DNA of 64,000 nt from Zeaxanthinibacter sp. PT1 (GCF_028464225.1 NZ_JAQPCN010000001.1:62001-126000), one strand, 5' to 3'; positions 42,496-53,341 are shown, counted from the first letter of the stretch. The notes: a model not told the origin generated them from the sequence alone. Made by a program: numbers and translations.

Positions 42496-42514
42496 GGTAC
42501 GAAGCCGGATAATC

Positions 42515-43789
42515 CTAGTGTTTTTCCAAAACTTCAAGACCAAAGGCTTCACGGATCGGTTCTACCATATCCAGTTTTTCCCAGGTAAATAATTCCACGT
42601 CCATCTCTACCCTCCCGTTGTAAGGCGACTCAAATATTTTATGAACCACCCGGGGTTCTTTCCCCATATGGCCGTAAGCAGCAGTCTCCAGGTAGATAGG
42701 GTTTCGGAGTTTTAATCGCTCTTCAATCGCAAAAGGACGCATATCAAACAATTGTGATACCTCCTTGGCGATTTCCCCATCGGTAAGGTCTATATGCGAA
42801 GTGCCATAAGTATTTACAAAGATAGAGGTAGGTTCTACCACCCCGATCGCGTAGCTCACCTGTACCAGCACCTCGTCTGCCACCCCGGCAGCGACCAGGT
42901 TTTTGGCAATATGCCTGGCGGCATAGGCTGCACTCCGGTCTACTTTACTAGGGTCTTTTCCACTAAAGGCACCCCCACCATGTGCTCCCCGACCCCCGTA
43001 GGTGTCGACGATGATCTTACGGCCGGTCAGGCCGCTATCGCCATGAGGTCCGCCGATAACGAATTTCCCCGTAGGGTTAATATGGTATTTGATCTGATCG
43101 TCAAAAAGTGCTTGTACGTCAGGGGCCAGTAAGGCTTTAACCCTGGGGATAAGAATCTCCAGGAGGTCGTTCTTGATGGTCTGCAGCATGCGTTCGCTGT
43201 CCTTGTCAAAATCATCATGTTGGGTAGAGATGACGATGGTATCTATCCGCTGTGGGATATGATCATCTGAATATTCCAGGGTTACCTGTGCTTTGGCATC
43301 AGGACGAAGGTAGTTGACCTGGTCTCCTTCTCTCCTCAGGGCTGCCAGTTCGCTCAGGATCTTATGCGAAATATCCAGGGCCAAGGGCATGTAGTTGTCG
43401 GTTTCCTTAATGGCATAGCCAAACATCATCCCCTGGTCACCGGCACCTTGTTCTTCTTTTTTCCCACGATCCACACCCTGGTTAATGTCTTGCGACTGCT
43501 CGTGGATGAGCGAGATGACTCCGCAGGAATCCCCGCTGAACTGGTATTCTCCCTTGGTATACCCGATCTGGTTGATCACCTCCCGGGTAATAGCCTGCAG
43601 ATCCACATAAGTATGGCTCTTTACTTCACCGGCCAGGATCACCTGCCCCGTGGTGACCAGGGTTTCACAAGCAACCTTGCTCTCCGGGTCAAAGGCCAGG
43701 AAATTATCTAAAAGGGCGTCACTGATCTGATCTGCGATCTTATCGGGATGTCCTTCACTAACAGATTCTGAGGTAAATAGATATGCCAT
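42515..43789 (-). CDS. metK: S-adenosylmethionine synthetase
   Basis: MetK makes SAM from methionine and ATP. The N-terminal [20 protein letters not shown], the middle [12 protein letters not shown], and [22 protein letters not shown] are diagnostic. At 424 residues it is about 40 longer than the common bacterial form, as is usual for Bacteroidota. It has its own transcript: the SAM riboswitch lies after it, before the MetX-AK-HSD gene, and I see none in front of it. Confidence 0.96.
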   Translation of the reverse strand: MAYLFTSESVSEGHPDKIADQISDALLDNFLAFDPESKVACETLVTTGQVILAGEVKSHTYVDLQAITREVINQIGYTKGEYQFSGDSCGVISLIHEQSQDINQGVDRGKKEEQGAGDQGMMFGYAIKETDNYMPLALDISHKILSELAALRREGDQVNYLRPDAKAQVTLEYSDDHIPQRIDTIVISTQHDDFDKDSERMLQTIKNDLLEILIPRVKALLAPDVQALFDDQIKYHINPTGKFVIGGPHGDSGLTGRKIIVDTYGGRGAHGGGAFSGKDPSKVDRSAAYAARHIAKNLVAAGVADEVLVQVSYAIGVVEPTSIFVNTYGTSHIDLTDGEIAKEVSQLFDMRPFAIEERLKLRNPIYLETAAYGHMGKEPRVVHKIFESPYNGRVEMDVELFTWEKLDMVEPIREAFGLEVLEKH

Positions 43790-44123
43790 ACGTCGATGCT
43801 ATAGTTTTGTATTGAAACAGATTTGACGTAAAAGTGTAAAGAAGTTTACTCGCGTGAAGGAAACTGCTTTAGCATTTTATCCTGCCTCTTTACAACAAGC
43901 CTGGTACCAGACATTGCTTTGCGCGGGCAGGGAGGTTGCAATCAGTCAAATCCGTCCTCTCAATTCGCAGTCACAAAAGTACGTATTTGACCGTGAAATA
44001 AAAATTTTGATCCTTAGATTTTCATACGCGCATTTCCGCGACTATTTTTTCGGGAACCCCGGATACTTTGTATATTGTGTCCCTTTATCAGAACAACGCA
44101 TAACCCTTAATCGTTACATGGCC
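43790..44123. other. Intergenic region between metK and the deoxynucleoside kinase
   Basis: These 334 bases separate two divergent genes. They hold no riboswitch, tRNA or convincing ORF; the frame of the downstream kinase is open across part of it but with no homology-like pattern. TAGTTTTG at 43812-43819 on the plus strand matches TAnnTTTG and is the only promoter-like box I note. Confidence 0.5.
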
Positions 44124-44738
44124 ATGCATATTGCAGTTGCAGGAAATATAGGCTCCGGGAAGACCACACTGACCAGGTTATTATCTAAACATTATAACTG
44201 GGACGCCCAGTTTGAAGACGTGGTGGACAACCCATACCTGGATGATTTTTATACCAGTATGGCACGGTGGAGTTTTAACTTGCAGATCTACTTCCTGAAC
44301 AGCCGCTACCGGCAGATCCTGAAAATCCGGGAAAGCGGTAAAAGTGTGATTCAGGACAGGACCATTTACGAGGATGCGCACATCTTTGCTCCCAACCTGC
44401 ACGCTATGGGCCTGATGACCAACAGGGACTTTAATAATTACACCAGCTTATTTGAACTGATGGAAACCTTTGTTCAGCCACCAGACCTGCTGATCTATCT
44501 AAGGAGTTCTATCCCCAACCTGGTGAACCAGATCCACAAAAGAGGCCGGGATTACGAAAACAGTATTTCTATTGATTACCTAAGCAGGCTTAACGAGCGG
44601 TACGAAGCATGGATACAGAGCTACGCCAAAGGCAAGCTGCTCATTATGGATGTGGATAACCTGAATTTCGTGGATGAACCGGAAGATCTCGGGTTCGTGA
44701 TCAATAAGATCGACGCAGAGATCCACGGACTTTTCTAA
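44124..44738 (+). CDS. Deoxynucleoside kinase
   Basis: The 204-residue protein has the dNK/dGK pattern: P-loop GNIGSGKT near the N terminus, the catalytic DRT motif in VIQDRTIYEDAHIF and the LID region QIHKRGRDYE. It phosphorylates deoxynucleosides for nucleotide salvage. The ORF is open 90 codons upstream, but MHIAVAGNIGSGKT is the natural N terminus; an ATG two codons earlier (44118) is an alternative. It converges on and overlaps the App1 gene by four bases. Confidence 0.9.
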   Translation: MHIAVAGNIGSGKTTLTRLLSKHYNWDAQFEDVVDNPYLDDFYTSMARWSFNLQIYFLNSRYRQILKIRESGKSVIQDRTIYEDAHIFAPNLHAMGLMTNRDFNNYTSLFELMETFVQPPDLLIYLRSSIPNLVNQIHKRGRDYENSISIDYLSRLNERYEAWIQSYAKGKLLIMDVDNLNFVDEPEDLGFVINKIDAEIHGLF

Positions 44739-45754
44739 TGGTCGGGATCTGCGATAAACCCTTTTTCATAAGCGTGTGCAAATAATTGCTTACTGTCTTC
44801 TGCCAGTAATACGGGCACGGTCTCGTACGATTTAAACAGCCCTTTAACCCTGAGCATTCGCTTACGGTGCTTTACACTCCTGAGGTAAATAGCGAGTATC
44901 CTGTCCGGGTAGGCCTCGGCGATCTCAATATAAATATCTGCGTCATGCTCCCCGCTGTCCCCAATGAGAATAAAATTAAGTTCTGGATAAGTTTCCAGGA
45001 TATTAAGGATTTCCCGTTGTTTCTGTGGCTTCTCTACGACTTTTTTGCGGTTCAGGAAACTCTTAAAACTCCTCAATAATATAGGGCCTTTGGGAAAATT
45101 GTGCTCCTTAAGGAACAATTCCAGGTAGCGGTAGAGGTTCCAGGGACTATGACTTACATAAAATATAGGGTTAGATCCCTCCCCGGTCTTACCCCTGTGT
45201 AAGAGGTGATAAAATTTTGCAGCGCCGTCTAATGGGGTACGCTTTTCCGGTCTTTTAAAAACGGTGTTGAAGATCACCTGCCACTTCAATGACGAAACCA
45301 CCCCGGTGTGCAGTATGGTGTCATCAATATCACTGATCACACCGAATTCTGCTGTCGCAGGCGGTATAAGTATCTCTCCAGGGAAGCGGTTTTCCCTGAT
45401 CCGGTTTGCATCTACCTGTGAAATATCATAGGAAACCTCGTAGGGCAGCCATCCTTCTTCATTGGTCAATTCTTCCAGGTCCTCTAACTGTTCATCAGCC
45501 AGGTAGTAGCCATCTGCATCTGTCTTGGCTTTTATCACCTTGCCATTCGGCAAATGAATATCTATAGGACTGTCTCCTACCTCATCCGTTTCAAATCGCT
45601 TCCATGTATTGATCAGCAGTTTCCAGAAACCTTTATTGGACAGGTCTATATTCTCATCTTCCAGGGCACGACCCTTAGCGTAGAAATGACGGTTGGTCCC
45701 ATAAGTCTGGAATGCGATTATCTGTAGCGGGTCTTGCTTTTTCTTAAATATCAT
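44735..45754 (-). CDS. App1-type phosphatidate phosphatase-like protein
   Basis: The 339-residue protein contains the HAD-like motif DIDDTIL in GVISDIDDTILHTGV, then SHSPWNLYRYLELFL and IGDSGEHDADIYIE, which is the App1/DUF2183 catalytic domain. The yeast enzyme acts on phosphatidate; the bacterial role is not known. I start at ATG 45754, two bases after the previous stop, because the longer frame overlaps that gene. Confidence 0.85.
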   Translation of the reverse strand: MIFKKKQDPLQIIAFQTYGTNRHFYAKGRALEDENIDLSNKGFWKLLINTWKRFETDEVGDSPIDIHLPNGKVIKAKTDADGYYLADEQLEDLEELTNEEGWLPYEVSYDISQVDANRIRENRFPGEILIPPATAEFGVISDIDDTILHTGVVSSLKWQVIFNTVFKRPEKRTPLDGAAKFYHLLHRGKTGEGSNPIFYVSHSPWNLYRYLELFLKEHNFPKGPILLRSFKSFLNRKKVVEKPQKQREILNILETYPELNFILIGDSGEHDADIYIEIAEAYPDRILAIYLRSVKHRKRMLRVKGLFKSYETVPVLLAEDSKQLFAHAYEKGFIADPDH

Positions 45755-45756
45755 AT

Positions 45757-47028
45757 TTAAAAGAAGTGCCAGGATTCGGGCCAGAGCCACATGATCAACA
45801 GACCTGCGGCGATAGATATACCAAAGGTAATAGAAATCCACTTTATGAGCTCCCTGCTCCCGAGAACGGCTGCCATTATTCCTTTGAACAATAGGTTAGA
45901 AAGCGATGCGAGGAGGATGAGGCGCCAGCCCGATTCTACTTCCAGGCTCCCTTTTTTCATCAGCTGGGACAACGACAGCGTAATGGCATCCACATCTGTA
46001 AGTCCACTGATGATCGAGACTACATACAAGGCATTATTACCAAATTCTTCTTTAACGAAGGCCACTGCCAGCAGGATAAGGGCATAGAGCAGGCCAAAAA
46101 CCAATGCGCTTTTAAATTGAGCGGGGTTAGAGGGTTCTGGCATTTCATCCTGTTCTGTTTCCTTGTTGATCAGGTAAAACATCCCGATACAAAGCCCGGT
46201 CATAATAACAAATTCGGCCAGGATAGGTGTCATGAGTCCCCCTAATTTTTCCGGGACAACCACGCTCACCTCGACCAAAACCCTGACTAGGGCAATCGCA
46301 GATGCCGCTGTAATAATGAAGGCAGCTACCTTGCCCACATCCGGAGCCTCTTTGGTCTTCCTGGAATAGCTAACCGTCGTGGCCGTACTGCTGATAAGAC
46401 CACCGAGTACGCCATTAGAAATGACCCCTACTTTCTTCCCTGCAAACTTATAGATGAAATAACCGACCACACTGATGCCCACGATGAGCACCACCATCAG
46501 CCAGATATTATAGGGATTTAATACATCAAAAGGACCGTAGGTCTGGTTAGGCAAAATAGGCAAGACTACCAGGGAGATCCCCGCAAAAGTCATGATTGCA
46601 CTGAGCTCCTTATCCTTAAGCCGCTCTATGAGTCCGTGTAAGCGTTCTTTCACGTACAGCAGGATAGCCATCCCACCTCCCATCAGTACCCCGATGGTTT
46701 GGTCTCCCATGACCAGGTAGGCGCCTATAGCATACATAAGCAGGGCAGCCACTTCCGTAGTCTGCCCTATACTGGCTTCGGCGATCTTCTTCAGCTTGAT
46801 CACATTACCCATCACGAGGAAGGCGGTAATCGCCAAACCGAAGAATGGGATCAGGTAAGGATTTTCCAGGTTCCGAGACATAAACCCTGCGATGGTACCC
46901 AAAATGGCGATCAGGGTAAAGGTCCGCACTCCGGCGATCCGGTCGTCCTCGGATTGCCGTTGCAGGCCATTGAGCATCCCAAGGCCAAAGGAGATGCCCA
47001 GTATGATGAGATCGTCATAGTTCAACAT
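45757..47028 (-). CDS. MgtC/SapB and DUF4010 membrane protein
   Basis: The 423-residue protein is highly hydrophobic with roughly twelve membrane segments. The N terminus (LGISFGLGMLNGLQRQ, AGVRTFTLIAILG) is MgtC/SapB-like and the rest fits DUF4010 (GVLGGLISSTATTVSYSRK, SGLTDVDAITLSLSQL). The transported substrate is unknown. It is probably cotranscribed with the App1-type gene two bases downstream. Confidence 0.85.
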   Translation of the reverse strand: MLNYDDLIILGISFGLGMLNGLQRQSEDDRIAGVRTFTLIAILGTIAGFMSRNLENPYLIPFFGLAITAFLVMGNVIKLKKIAEASIGQTTEVAALLMYAIGAYLVMGDQTIGVLMGGGMAILLYVKERLHGLIERLKDKELSAIMTFAGISLVVLPILPNQTYGPFDVLNPYNIWLMVVLIVGISVVGYFIYKFAGKKVGVISNGVLGGLISSTATTVSYSRKTKEAPDVGKVAAFIITAASAIALVRVLVEVSVVVPEKLGGLMTPILAEFVIMTGLCIGMFYLINKETEQDEMPEPSNPAQFKSALVFGLLYALILLAVAFVKEEFGNNALYVVSIISGLTDVDAITLSLSQLMKKGSLEVESGWRLILLASLSNLLFKGIMAAVLGSRELIKWISITFGISIAAGLLIMWLWPESWHFF

Positions 47029-47051
47029 GGGAAAAAAGATACAGCTTATAA

Positions 47052-47083
47052 AAAAACCCGCAAGCTGTCTTGCGGGTTTTTTT
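47052..47083. terminator. Bidirectional terminator between hppA and the MgtC/DUF4010 gene
   Basis: AACCCGCAAG and CTTGCGGGTT form a 10-bp stem with loop CTGT, flanked by A and T runs so that it reads as a terminator on both strands. On the minus strand it ends the pyrophosphatase transcript. Confidence 0.9.
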
Positions 47084-47106
47084 GACTGAAACGATACTAA
47101 ACGTAT

Positions 47107-49449
47107 TTAGCTTTTCTTTGAAGTCTTTACAACTTCGGTATACGCTACCGCTGTTTTCACAGCTGTTTTTTCCTGTATGGCCACTTCAGCGATTTCCGTT
47201 TCCTCGGTCACCTCTGTTTCCAAGGCATCTTCATAACGGATGGCCTGCTCGTCTGCAGCATCGGCAGCATCGGCCGGCGCAATTTCATAAACAGCAGGGG
47301 CAGCCTCTACCGTAGCCACATCACCACCTGCAGCGATACTCGGCGCGATGACCAGGGCCACTACAGACATTAATTTTAAAAGGATGTTCAGGGAAGGACC
47401 AGAAGTATCCTTGAAAGGATCTCCAACGGTATCCCCAACAACAGCCGCTTTATGAGCATCTGTACCTTTACGGCCGTCTGCTTCTATCATCTTTTTAGCA
47501 TTATCCCAGGCACCCCCGGCATTAGACTGGAAGATGGCCATAAGTACACCGGCAGAAGTTACACCTGCCAACAGGCCTCCCAGCATTTCAGCGCTTCCCA
47601 GGAATCCAACCGCTACAGGTACAGCGATGGCCAAGATGCCCGGCAGTACCATTTCACGGATCGATGCATTGGTGGAAATTGCCACACACTTCTGGTATTC
47701 GGCAACACCATCTGCCTCGTGGAAGATCCTTTGTTCTTCCGGGGTAGCTTTAGAGATATCTGAATCGTACTTTCGCATCAGTTCCAGTGCAGCCTTAAGC
47801 TCGGGAATATCCCTGAACTGCCGACGTACTTCGTTGATCATGGCCATTGCGGCACGACCTACAGCATTCATGGATAATGCAGAGAATACAAATGGCAGCA
47901 TGGCTCCGACCAACAGCCCGGCCATAATATCAGGGCGTGATACGTCTATAGAAGTAACACCTGCCACCTTCATAAACGCTGCAAATAGCGCCAGTGCGGT
48001 TAATGCTGCAGAAGCGATCGCAAATCCTTTCCCGATAGCCGCAGTGGTGTTTCCAACAGCATCCAGCTTATCGGTACGTTCCCTTACTTCTTTTGGTAGT
48101 TCGGCCATTTCAGCAATACCCCCGGCATTGTCCGAGATAGGTCCGTAAGCATCTACAGCCAACTGTATCCCGGTATTAGCCAGCATCCCTACTGCAGCAA
48201 TTGCGATACCATAAAGTCCGGCAAAGTGGTGAGACACCAGGATGGCAGCAGCGATCAGGATGATAGGCACTGCGGTAGACATCATTCCAACCCCCAGGCC
48301 GGCTATAATATTGGTCGCGGCGCCGGTCTCTGATTGTGCTACAATATTGTTGACCGGCTTTTTCCCGGTTCCTGTATAATATTCAGTAATCTTCCCTACT
48401 CCTAAGCCGGCAACCAAACCGGCGATCGTAGCCCAGAAAACTCCCATGGCACCAAAAGGCAGACCTTCTACAGTTTCGGGGATCATCGCCTGTATAATGA
48501 AATAAGAAGCGGCCACCATTAAACCAGCAGATCCGAATTCCCCTATATTCAATGCGGTTTGTGGATTTCCTCCCTCTTTAACTCTGACAAAGAAAGTACC
48601 GATAATAGACATTACGATCCCAAAAGCGGCCAGCACTAAAGGCAGATAAACTGCTCCCAGTCCGCCAAAATCCGGTGTAAAAATATAGGCTCCCAGTACC
48701 ATGGTACCGATGATAGACCCCACATAAGACTCGAACAGGTCAGCCCCCATCCCGGCAACATCACCAACGTTATCTCCTACGTTATCAGCGATGGTAGCGG
48801 GGTTGAGGGGGTGATCCTCAGGGATCCCAGCTTCAACTTTACCAACTAGGTCGGCTCCAACATCGGCCGCCTTCGTATAGATACCTCCACCTACACGGGC
48901 AAAAAGTGCAATAGAAGAAGCACCCAGAGAGAAACCGGAAAGAACATTCAGTACCAGGGGTACATTCTCTGCGCCTTCCCAGATATTCTGGTAGATCATA
49001 AACAATCCACTCAGTCCAAGTACACCCAGGCCTACTACCCCGAGACCCATAACAGATCCCCCGGCGAAGGCAACTTCCAGGGCCTTCCCAAGGGAAGTCC
49101 TGGCGGCCTGTGTAGTTCTTACGTTGGCTTTGGTAGCCACTTTCATCCCGATAAACCCGGCCAGTGCAGAGCAGATCGCTCCGACGATGAAAGATACGGC
49201 AACCATACCGTGAGACCCGCTCTCCGCTTCTCCTTTAAAGTAGAGGAGTACAGCTACGGCAAGTACAAATATTGATAGTATTTTGTATTCGGCTTTTAAG
49301 AAAGACATTGCCCCGTCGGCAATGTTTTTGGCAATTCTTGACATTTTCGCATCGCCCTCGTCCTGTTTGGAGACCCACGCATTTTTAACAATAACAAATA
49401 GCAAGCCCAGGATCCCGAAGGCAGGCAAAAAATTCACAAAACTTTCCAT
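47107..49449 (-). CDS. hppA: Membrane-bound ion-pumping pyrophosphatase
   Basis: This 780-residue protein has about sixteen membrane segments and couples pyrophosphate hydrolysis to proton or sodium export. The substrate-site motifs [28 protein letters not shown] and [14 protein letters not shown] are clear. In [10 protein letters not shown] an Ala stands where potassium-independent enzymes have Lys, so it should be the K+-dependent type, which includes Na+ pumps. Residues from about 705 form an unusual Ala/Glu-rich tail that is not part of the core. Confidence 0.96.
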   Translation of the reverse strand: MESFVNFLPAFGILGLLFVIVKNAWVSKQDEGDAKMSRIAKNIADGAMSFLKAEYKILSIFVLAVAVLLYFKGEAESGSHGMVAVSFIVGAICSALAGFIGMKVATKANVRTTQAARTSLGKALEVAFAGGSVMGLGVVGLGVLGLSGLFMIYQNIWEGAENVPLVLNVLSGFSLGASSIALFARVGGGIYTKAADVGADLVGKVEAGIPEDHPLNPATIADNVGDNVGDVAGMGADLFESYVGSIIGTMVLGAYIFTPDFGGLGAVYLPLVLAAFGIVMSIIGTFFVRVKEGGNPQTALNIGEFGSAGLMVAASYFIIQAMIPETVEGLPFGAMGVFWATIAGLVAGLGVGKITEYYTGTGKKPVNNIVAQSETGAATNIIAGLGVGMMSTAVPIILIAAAILVSHHFAGLYGIAIAAVGMLANTGIQLAVDAYGPISDNAGGIAEMAELPKEVRERTDKLDAVGNTTAAIGKGFAIASAALTALALFAAFMKVAGVTSIDVSRPDIMAGLLVGAMLPFVFSALSMNAVGRAAMAMINEVRRQFRDIPELKAALELMRKYDSDISKATPEEQRIFHEADGVAEYQKCVAISTNASIREMVLPGILAIAVPVAVGFLGSAEMLGGLLAGVTSAGVLMAIFQSNAGGAWDNAKKMIEADGRKGTDAHKAAVVGDTVGDPFKDTSGPSLNILLKLMSVVALVIAPSIAAGGDVATVEAAPAVYEIAPADAADAADEQAIRYEDALETEVTEETEIAEVAIQEKTAVKTAVAYTEVVKTSKKS

Positions 49450-49591
49450 GTTGATTAGTTATTTTTTGGTTTTAATGTGGGCTAATGTAGTAAAACCGAT
49501 TAGAATATAAAACATTAAATTTCCGGCCACAAAGCTGCAAATGCCTTGCACAGTGATAGCTGCGAGTTCGACTTTTAGGCGGGAAAGCAGA

Positions 49592-52090
49592 TCAGAAACT
49601 GAAGCCGAAGGTGCCGGTAATGGCAAAGGGACGGGCATTAGGCTGGTCGAGGTAATTGCCTCGGAAGTTGAAATCGATGCGGAAGATTCGGAAGATATTT
49701 CCCACCCCAAAGGAGTATTCCCAATACACTGCTTCATCCGGTGCCATCAGGGGGATATTGGCCGGGCTGCTGAGGGTTTTATTGGCCTCAGACAAATCGC
49801 CCCAGACCCCCCGGAGACCGACAATCTCGCGGAGGTTGGCCTTCCTCAGGAAAGGGATCCTGGAGAATAACCGCCCGTTAAAATTATGTTCCAGGTGCAG
49901 GGACGCATAGGTGTCGGTCACAAACTCGTAAAAATCCAGGTTAGGGAAGGTATTGTACAGGGTAAAAAATGTCTGGTTCCCCGGGATAATATTGAGCAAG
50001 CCCAAGGGTACTTCTCCAAAGGTTTTCCCAACTTCTACTGTAGACATCAACCTACCGATACCGCCCAGCTGCCAGGGTTGGGAATATGAAAACTGCAGCT
50101 TGCTGTAGTTAAAGTCACTTTCCAGGAAACCCTCCAGTCCCTGGGTATAATTTAAGAGCAGGGTGCTGTAGGTATCGTTGATATCCCGTCGCTCTACCCC
50201 GTACCCTATCGTTCTTTTCCCGGGGGTATAGATGAGAGTGGTAGTGATATCAAACTGCTTTATATCAGATGCAATGCCACCCGGTGCATCCGGGTCCAGG
50301 TACTCCAGGCTGAAGGCATCGGGCAGAGCAGACTCTAATGTCCTGAAAGACCCCCCAAAACGCATCCGGAAGTTGAGCAATGGCTCCAGTTCCAGGTTGA
50401 GGGTAGTGAGGTTAATACTGGTCAGCCGGTTGTTAGCGCCCACGGTAAATACCGAAGAAGAAGCCACGCTGCGGCCTAGAACATCATTAGTCGCGGTCAG
50501 ACTGAGTCCCAGCTGTTCCACATCCCTTCGGTTGCCTCCTGAAATAATGAGGCGGGTTTCACGGTCGAGCAGAAATTTGGCTGAGAATCCATGTTTAACC
50601 TTGTGATCCATGAGGCCATATGCCAGGTATCCTTCCAACCTCCAGGGATCGTTCTGCCCAAAATAGGTACGTGCCCCTGCCCTGACGCGGATGCCCTCGG
50701 CATCATTATAACCGAAGGTACTGTACAAGTCCCCAATATCCACATTCCACTTGTCGATCTCCACATAACCAGATCCCAGTATACTGACAATGTCATAATA
50801 GGTTCTGAAACGGGGTACCGTTTTCAGGGTGTCGAGCAATTCGTAGATTCCCTTTTCATCCTTATTGAGCGATTCCAGCCTGTTATTAGCCCAGAATACA
50901 CTGTCTCTTTCAAAGATGAGGGGGTTGTAAGGGTCGGTCTTACGGGCATAGAATTCGTTGGGCTTGGTCTCGTTAAAAACGTAGTTGTCATAAACCGTGG
51001 TCCGTTTGCCATATACGCCTCTCGACTTCTCTTTTTTACTCAGGCTGAAGTCGCTCAGCATATAATCCCTTTCCAGCAGGAAAACAGAATCATTCAATAC
51101 TTCAAAATCCTGTTCTATGTAAATCTCCTTGACCCAGTTAATATTGGCACTCTTAGTCACTTCAAGGTTAATCTTCTTGATAGCAAAGGTGGTATCGTTC
51201 ACCCAGAAATCGCCCTTAAAAGTAAGCTCGTTCTTCCGCCTTGGGTAGTATACAATATTGTAACACCATTTATCGCCTATATAAGCGCTGTCTGCGAGCA
51301 CGTAATTATAGGTGTCTATCCCGGTTTTGGAGAGTGGGCTGGTAAAGCTCTTATCAAAGAACTTGAGATAATTGTTATAGATGTCGTAATCCGAATACAG
51401 GTCTTCTACAAAGGCGGTGATCGCCTGGTTGTTACTGAAGCCGGAATTCTTGCTCCCCAGTAAATCCTCCTTCTCCTGATTAAGTTCGTTATCCCCGTAC
51501 ACCCTGGAAAAGGTTTCGTTGAGGAAGAGTGGCAGGTAGGTCTTCCCGGTGATACGGGAAGTATCCAGGTCCTGGAAAACAAATTCCATCCCTTTGAACA
51601 ACTTACTCTTGATCACGGAGCTGTCAATGGTATTCAGGTCAAACTCCAGTTTCTCATATTTATCATAGCGGTACTGGTCAAACATGCGGAGCCCGTTGAT
51701 CCGTTTCTTGGCCCAGATCTTTTTCAGGATGTCAATGGCGGGATTGTTTTTCTTTGACTGCTTCCCTACATAAACCACCACTTCGTCTAATTGCTCCCCA
51801 CCTTCTTCGAGAATGATTTCCAGGTCGTAATTTGCTCCTTTCTGCAGGGGAATCTCCCGGGTAGCATAGCCGATAAAGGATACCTGCAGCGAATCGTAAT
51901 CCGAATCCGATTCTAAATAAAACCGGCCATCATCGTTGGTGATGGTCCCTTCCCGGGAACCGGAAAAGAGGACGTTGGCAAAGGCCACGGCCGCACCTCC
52001 CTCATCCTTTACGATACCCGCCACCTTGGTCTGGGCAAAGGCAGAGACCGAGCTTAGCAACAGCAGGAAACAGAATAGCGATTTTTTCAT
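49592..52090 (-). CDS. DUF5686 outer-membrane protein with carboxypeptidase-regulatory-like domain
   Basis: The 832-residue protein has a signal peptide (1-19, ending AFA), then a CarboxypepD_reg-like beta domain (about 20-105, VAGIVKDEGGAAVAFANVLFSG), a long DUF5686 body and a C terminus of alternating barrel-type strands ending in GTFGFSF. It most likely sits in the outer membrane. The function of DUF5686 is not established. It has no TonB-dependent plug signature. Confidence 0.85.
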   Translation of the reverse strand: MKKSLFCFLLLLSSVSAFAQTKVAGIVKDEGGAAVAFANVLFSGSREGTITNDDGRFYLESDSDYDSLQVSFIGYATREIPLQKGANYDLEIILEEGGEQLDEVVVYVGKQSKKNNPAIDILKKIWAKKRINGLRMFDQYRYDKYEKLEFDLNTIDSSVIKSKLFKGMEFVFQDLDTSRITGKTYLPLFLNETFSRVYGDNELNQEKEDLLGSKNSGFSNNQAITAFVEDLYSDYDIYNNYLKFFDKSFTSPLSKTGIDTYNYVLADSAYIGDKWCYNIVYYPRRKNELTFKGDFWVNDTTFAIKKINLEVTKSANINWVKEIYIEQDFEVLNDSVFLLERDYMLSDFSLSKKEKSRGVYGKRTTVYDNYVFNETKPNEFYARKTDPYNPLIFERDSVFWANNRLESLNKDEKGIYELLDTLKTVPRFRTYYDIVSILGSGYVEIDKWNVDIGDLYSTFGYNDAEGIRVRAGARTYFGQNDPWRLEGYLAYGLMDHKVKHGFSAKFLLDRETRLIISGGNRRDVEQLGLSLTATNDVLGRSVASSSVFTVGANNRLTSINLTTLNLELEPLLNFRMRFGGSFRTLESALPDAFSLEYLDPDAPGGIASDIKQFDITTTLIYTPGKRTIGYGVERRDINDTYSTLLLNYTQGLEGFLESDFNYSKLQFSYSQPWQLGGIGRLMSTVEVGKTFGEVPLGLLNIIPGNQTFFTLYNTFPNLDFYEFVTDTYASLHLEHNFNGRLFSRIPFLRKANLREIVGLRGVWGDLSEANKTLSSPANIPLMAPDEAVYWEYSFGVGNIFRIFRIDFNFRGNYLDQPNARPFAITGTFGFSF

Positions 52091-52171
52091 AATTATGGGG
52101 GACGGAATAGCTGGTCCTCCCGGGAAGGATCAAAAGTAAAGCATAGCTGCGGGTTGATGGCTAAAACTTTC

Positions 52172-52208
52172 CAAAAAAAAAGCCCCGTTCACCCTAGGTC
52201 AACGAAGC
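52172..52208 (-). terminator. Terminator after pdhB
   Basis: On the minus strand GCTTCGTTGACC pairs with GGTGAACGGGGC through a TAGG loop, allowing two U-G pairs and one mismatch, and nine T follow. It lies 26 bases after the pdhB stop codon. Confidence 0.75.
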
Positions 52209-52234
52209 TTTAGATTCCTTACAGCGGATGGCTG

Positions 52235-53212
52235 TTATTTATACATTACCTTTTTAACCGCAGCGATCACATCTTTGTAGTTAGGCAACCATTCTTCCAG
52301 TAAAACCGGTGAATACGGCGCCGGTGTATCGGCTGTATTGATCTTTATGATAGGCGCATCCAGGAAGTCGAATGCCTTGGATTGCACCTGGTAAGTAATC
52401 TCGGTGGCGACGTTCCCAAAAGGCCAGGCCTCTTCAAGTATTACTAACCTGTTTGTTTTCTTCACTGAGTTCAGAATGGCATCGTGGTCCATCGGCCTAA
52501 CCGTACGAAGGTCGATAATCTCGCATTTCACTCCTTCTTTTTCCAGTTCATCAGCGGCTTTATGCGCCTCCTTGATGATTTTCCCGAAAGAAACGATGGT
52601 CACATCGCTACCTTCGCGAACAACGTCAGCCACACCTATCGGAATAGTGTATTCATCCTCCGGCACTTCGCCTTTATCACCATACATCTGCTCTGATTCC
52701 ATAAAAATAACGGGATCGTCATCACGGATCGCAGCTTTTAAAAGACCTTTTGCGTCTTTGGGATTAGAAGGTACCACAACTTTAAGTCCAGGGCAGTTGG
52801 CATACCAGCTTTCAAAAGCCTGTGAATGCGTTGCCGCTAATTGACCTGCTGAAGCCGTTGGACCCCTGAAGACGATAGGGCAGTTAAACTGTCCCCCGGA
52901 CATCTGGCGGATCTTTGCCGCATTATTGATAATCTGGTCTATCCCTACCAGGGCAAAGTTAAAGGTCATGAATTCTATGATAGGCCTGTTCCCGATCATG
53001 GCAGACCCCACACCGATCCCGGCAAAACCGAGCTCAGAGATAGGGGTATCGATCACCCTTTCCGGTCCAAATTCATCTAACATCCCTTTAGAAGCCTTGT
53101 AAGCACCGTTATATTCGGCTACTTCCTCTCCCATAAGGTAGATGGATTCATCTTTTCTCATTTCTTCCGACATCGCCTCGGCTATGGCTTCTCTAAACTG
53201 TAATGTTTTCAT
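52235..53212 (-). CDS. pdhB: Pyruvate dehydrogenase E1 component, beta subunit
   Basis: PdhB forms the thiamine-diphosphate enzyme with an alpha subunit that is not in this window. The 325-residue length and segments MGEEVAEYNGAYK, RVIDTPISELGFAGIGVGSA, and later LEEAWPFGN fit the pyruvate rather than branched-chain type. A TATTTTTG box lies at 53259-53266 on its strand. It is divergent from etfB across a 26-bp palindrome. Confidence 0.92.
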   Translation of the reverse strand: MKTLQFREAIAEAMSEEMRKDESIYLMGEEVAEYNGAYKASKGMLDEFGPERVIDTPISELGFAGIGVGSAMIGNRPIIEFMTFNFALVGIDQIINNAAKIRQMSGGQFNCPIVFRGPTASAGQLAATHSQAFESWYANCPGLKVVVPSNPKDAKGLLKAAIRDDDPVIFMESEQMYGDKGEVPEDEYTIPIGVADVVREGSDVTIVSFGKIIKEAHKAADELEKEGVKCEIIDLRTVRPMDHDAILNSVKKTNRLVILEEAWPFGNVATEITYQVQSKAFDFLDAPIIKINTADTPAPYSPVLLEEWLPNYKDVIAAVKKVMYK

Positions 53213-53315
53213 CTTTCTGTGCGGACGCTTTAAAAATGTTGTTTCTTAAGAATGCGAACAAAAATAGAAAAATATCTCCCAAATACGCCGAGGAAGCCAC
53301 TAAAAAAAAGAAGTT

Positions 53316-53341
53316 AATTTACTATGCACGCATAGTAAATT
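53316..53341. promoter_or_regulatory. Perfect 26-bp palindrome in the pdhB-etfB intergenic region
   Basis: AATTTACTATGC (53316-53327) is followed after AC by its exact complement GCATAGTAAATT. The site covers the probable -33 region of etfB (TATCTTAG at 53356-53363 as -7) and lies about 50 bases upstream of the pdhB -7 box. Symmetry and position are those of a homodimeric repressor operator. Confidence 0.8.

Noticed and set aside
43854-44123. N-terminal extension of the deoxynucleoside kinase
   Set aside because: The P-loop of this family starts a few residues after the initiator Met, so the 90 upstream codons are most likely non-coding.
50591-51463. 290-codon plus-strand ORF
   Set aside because: It is antisense to the DUF5686 gene and shows no known motif.
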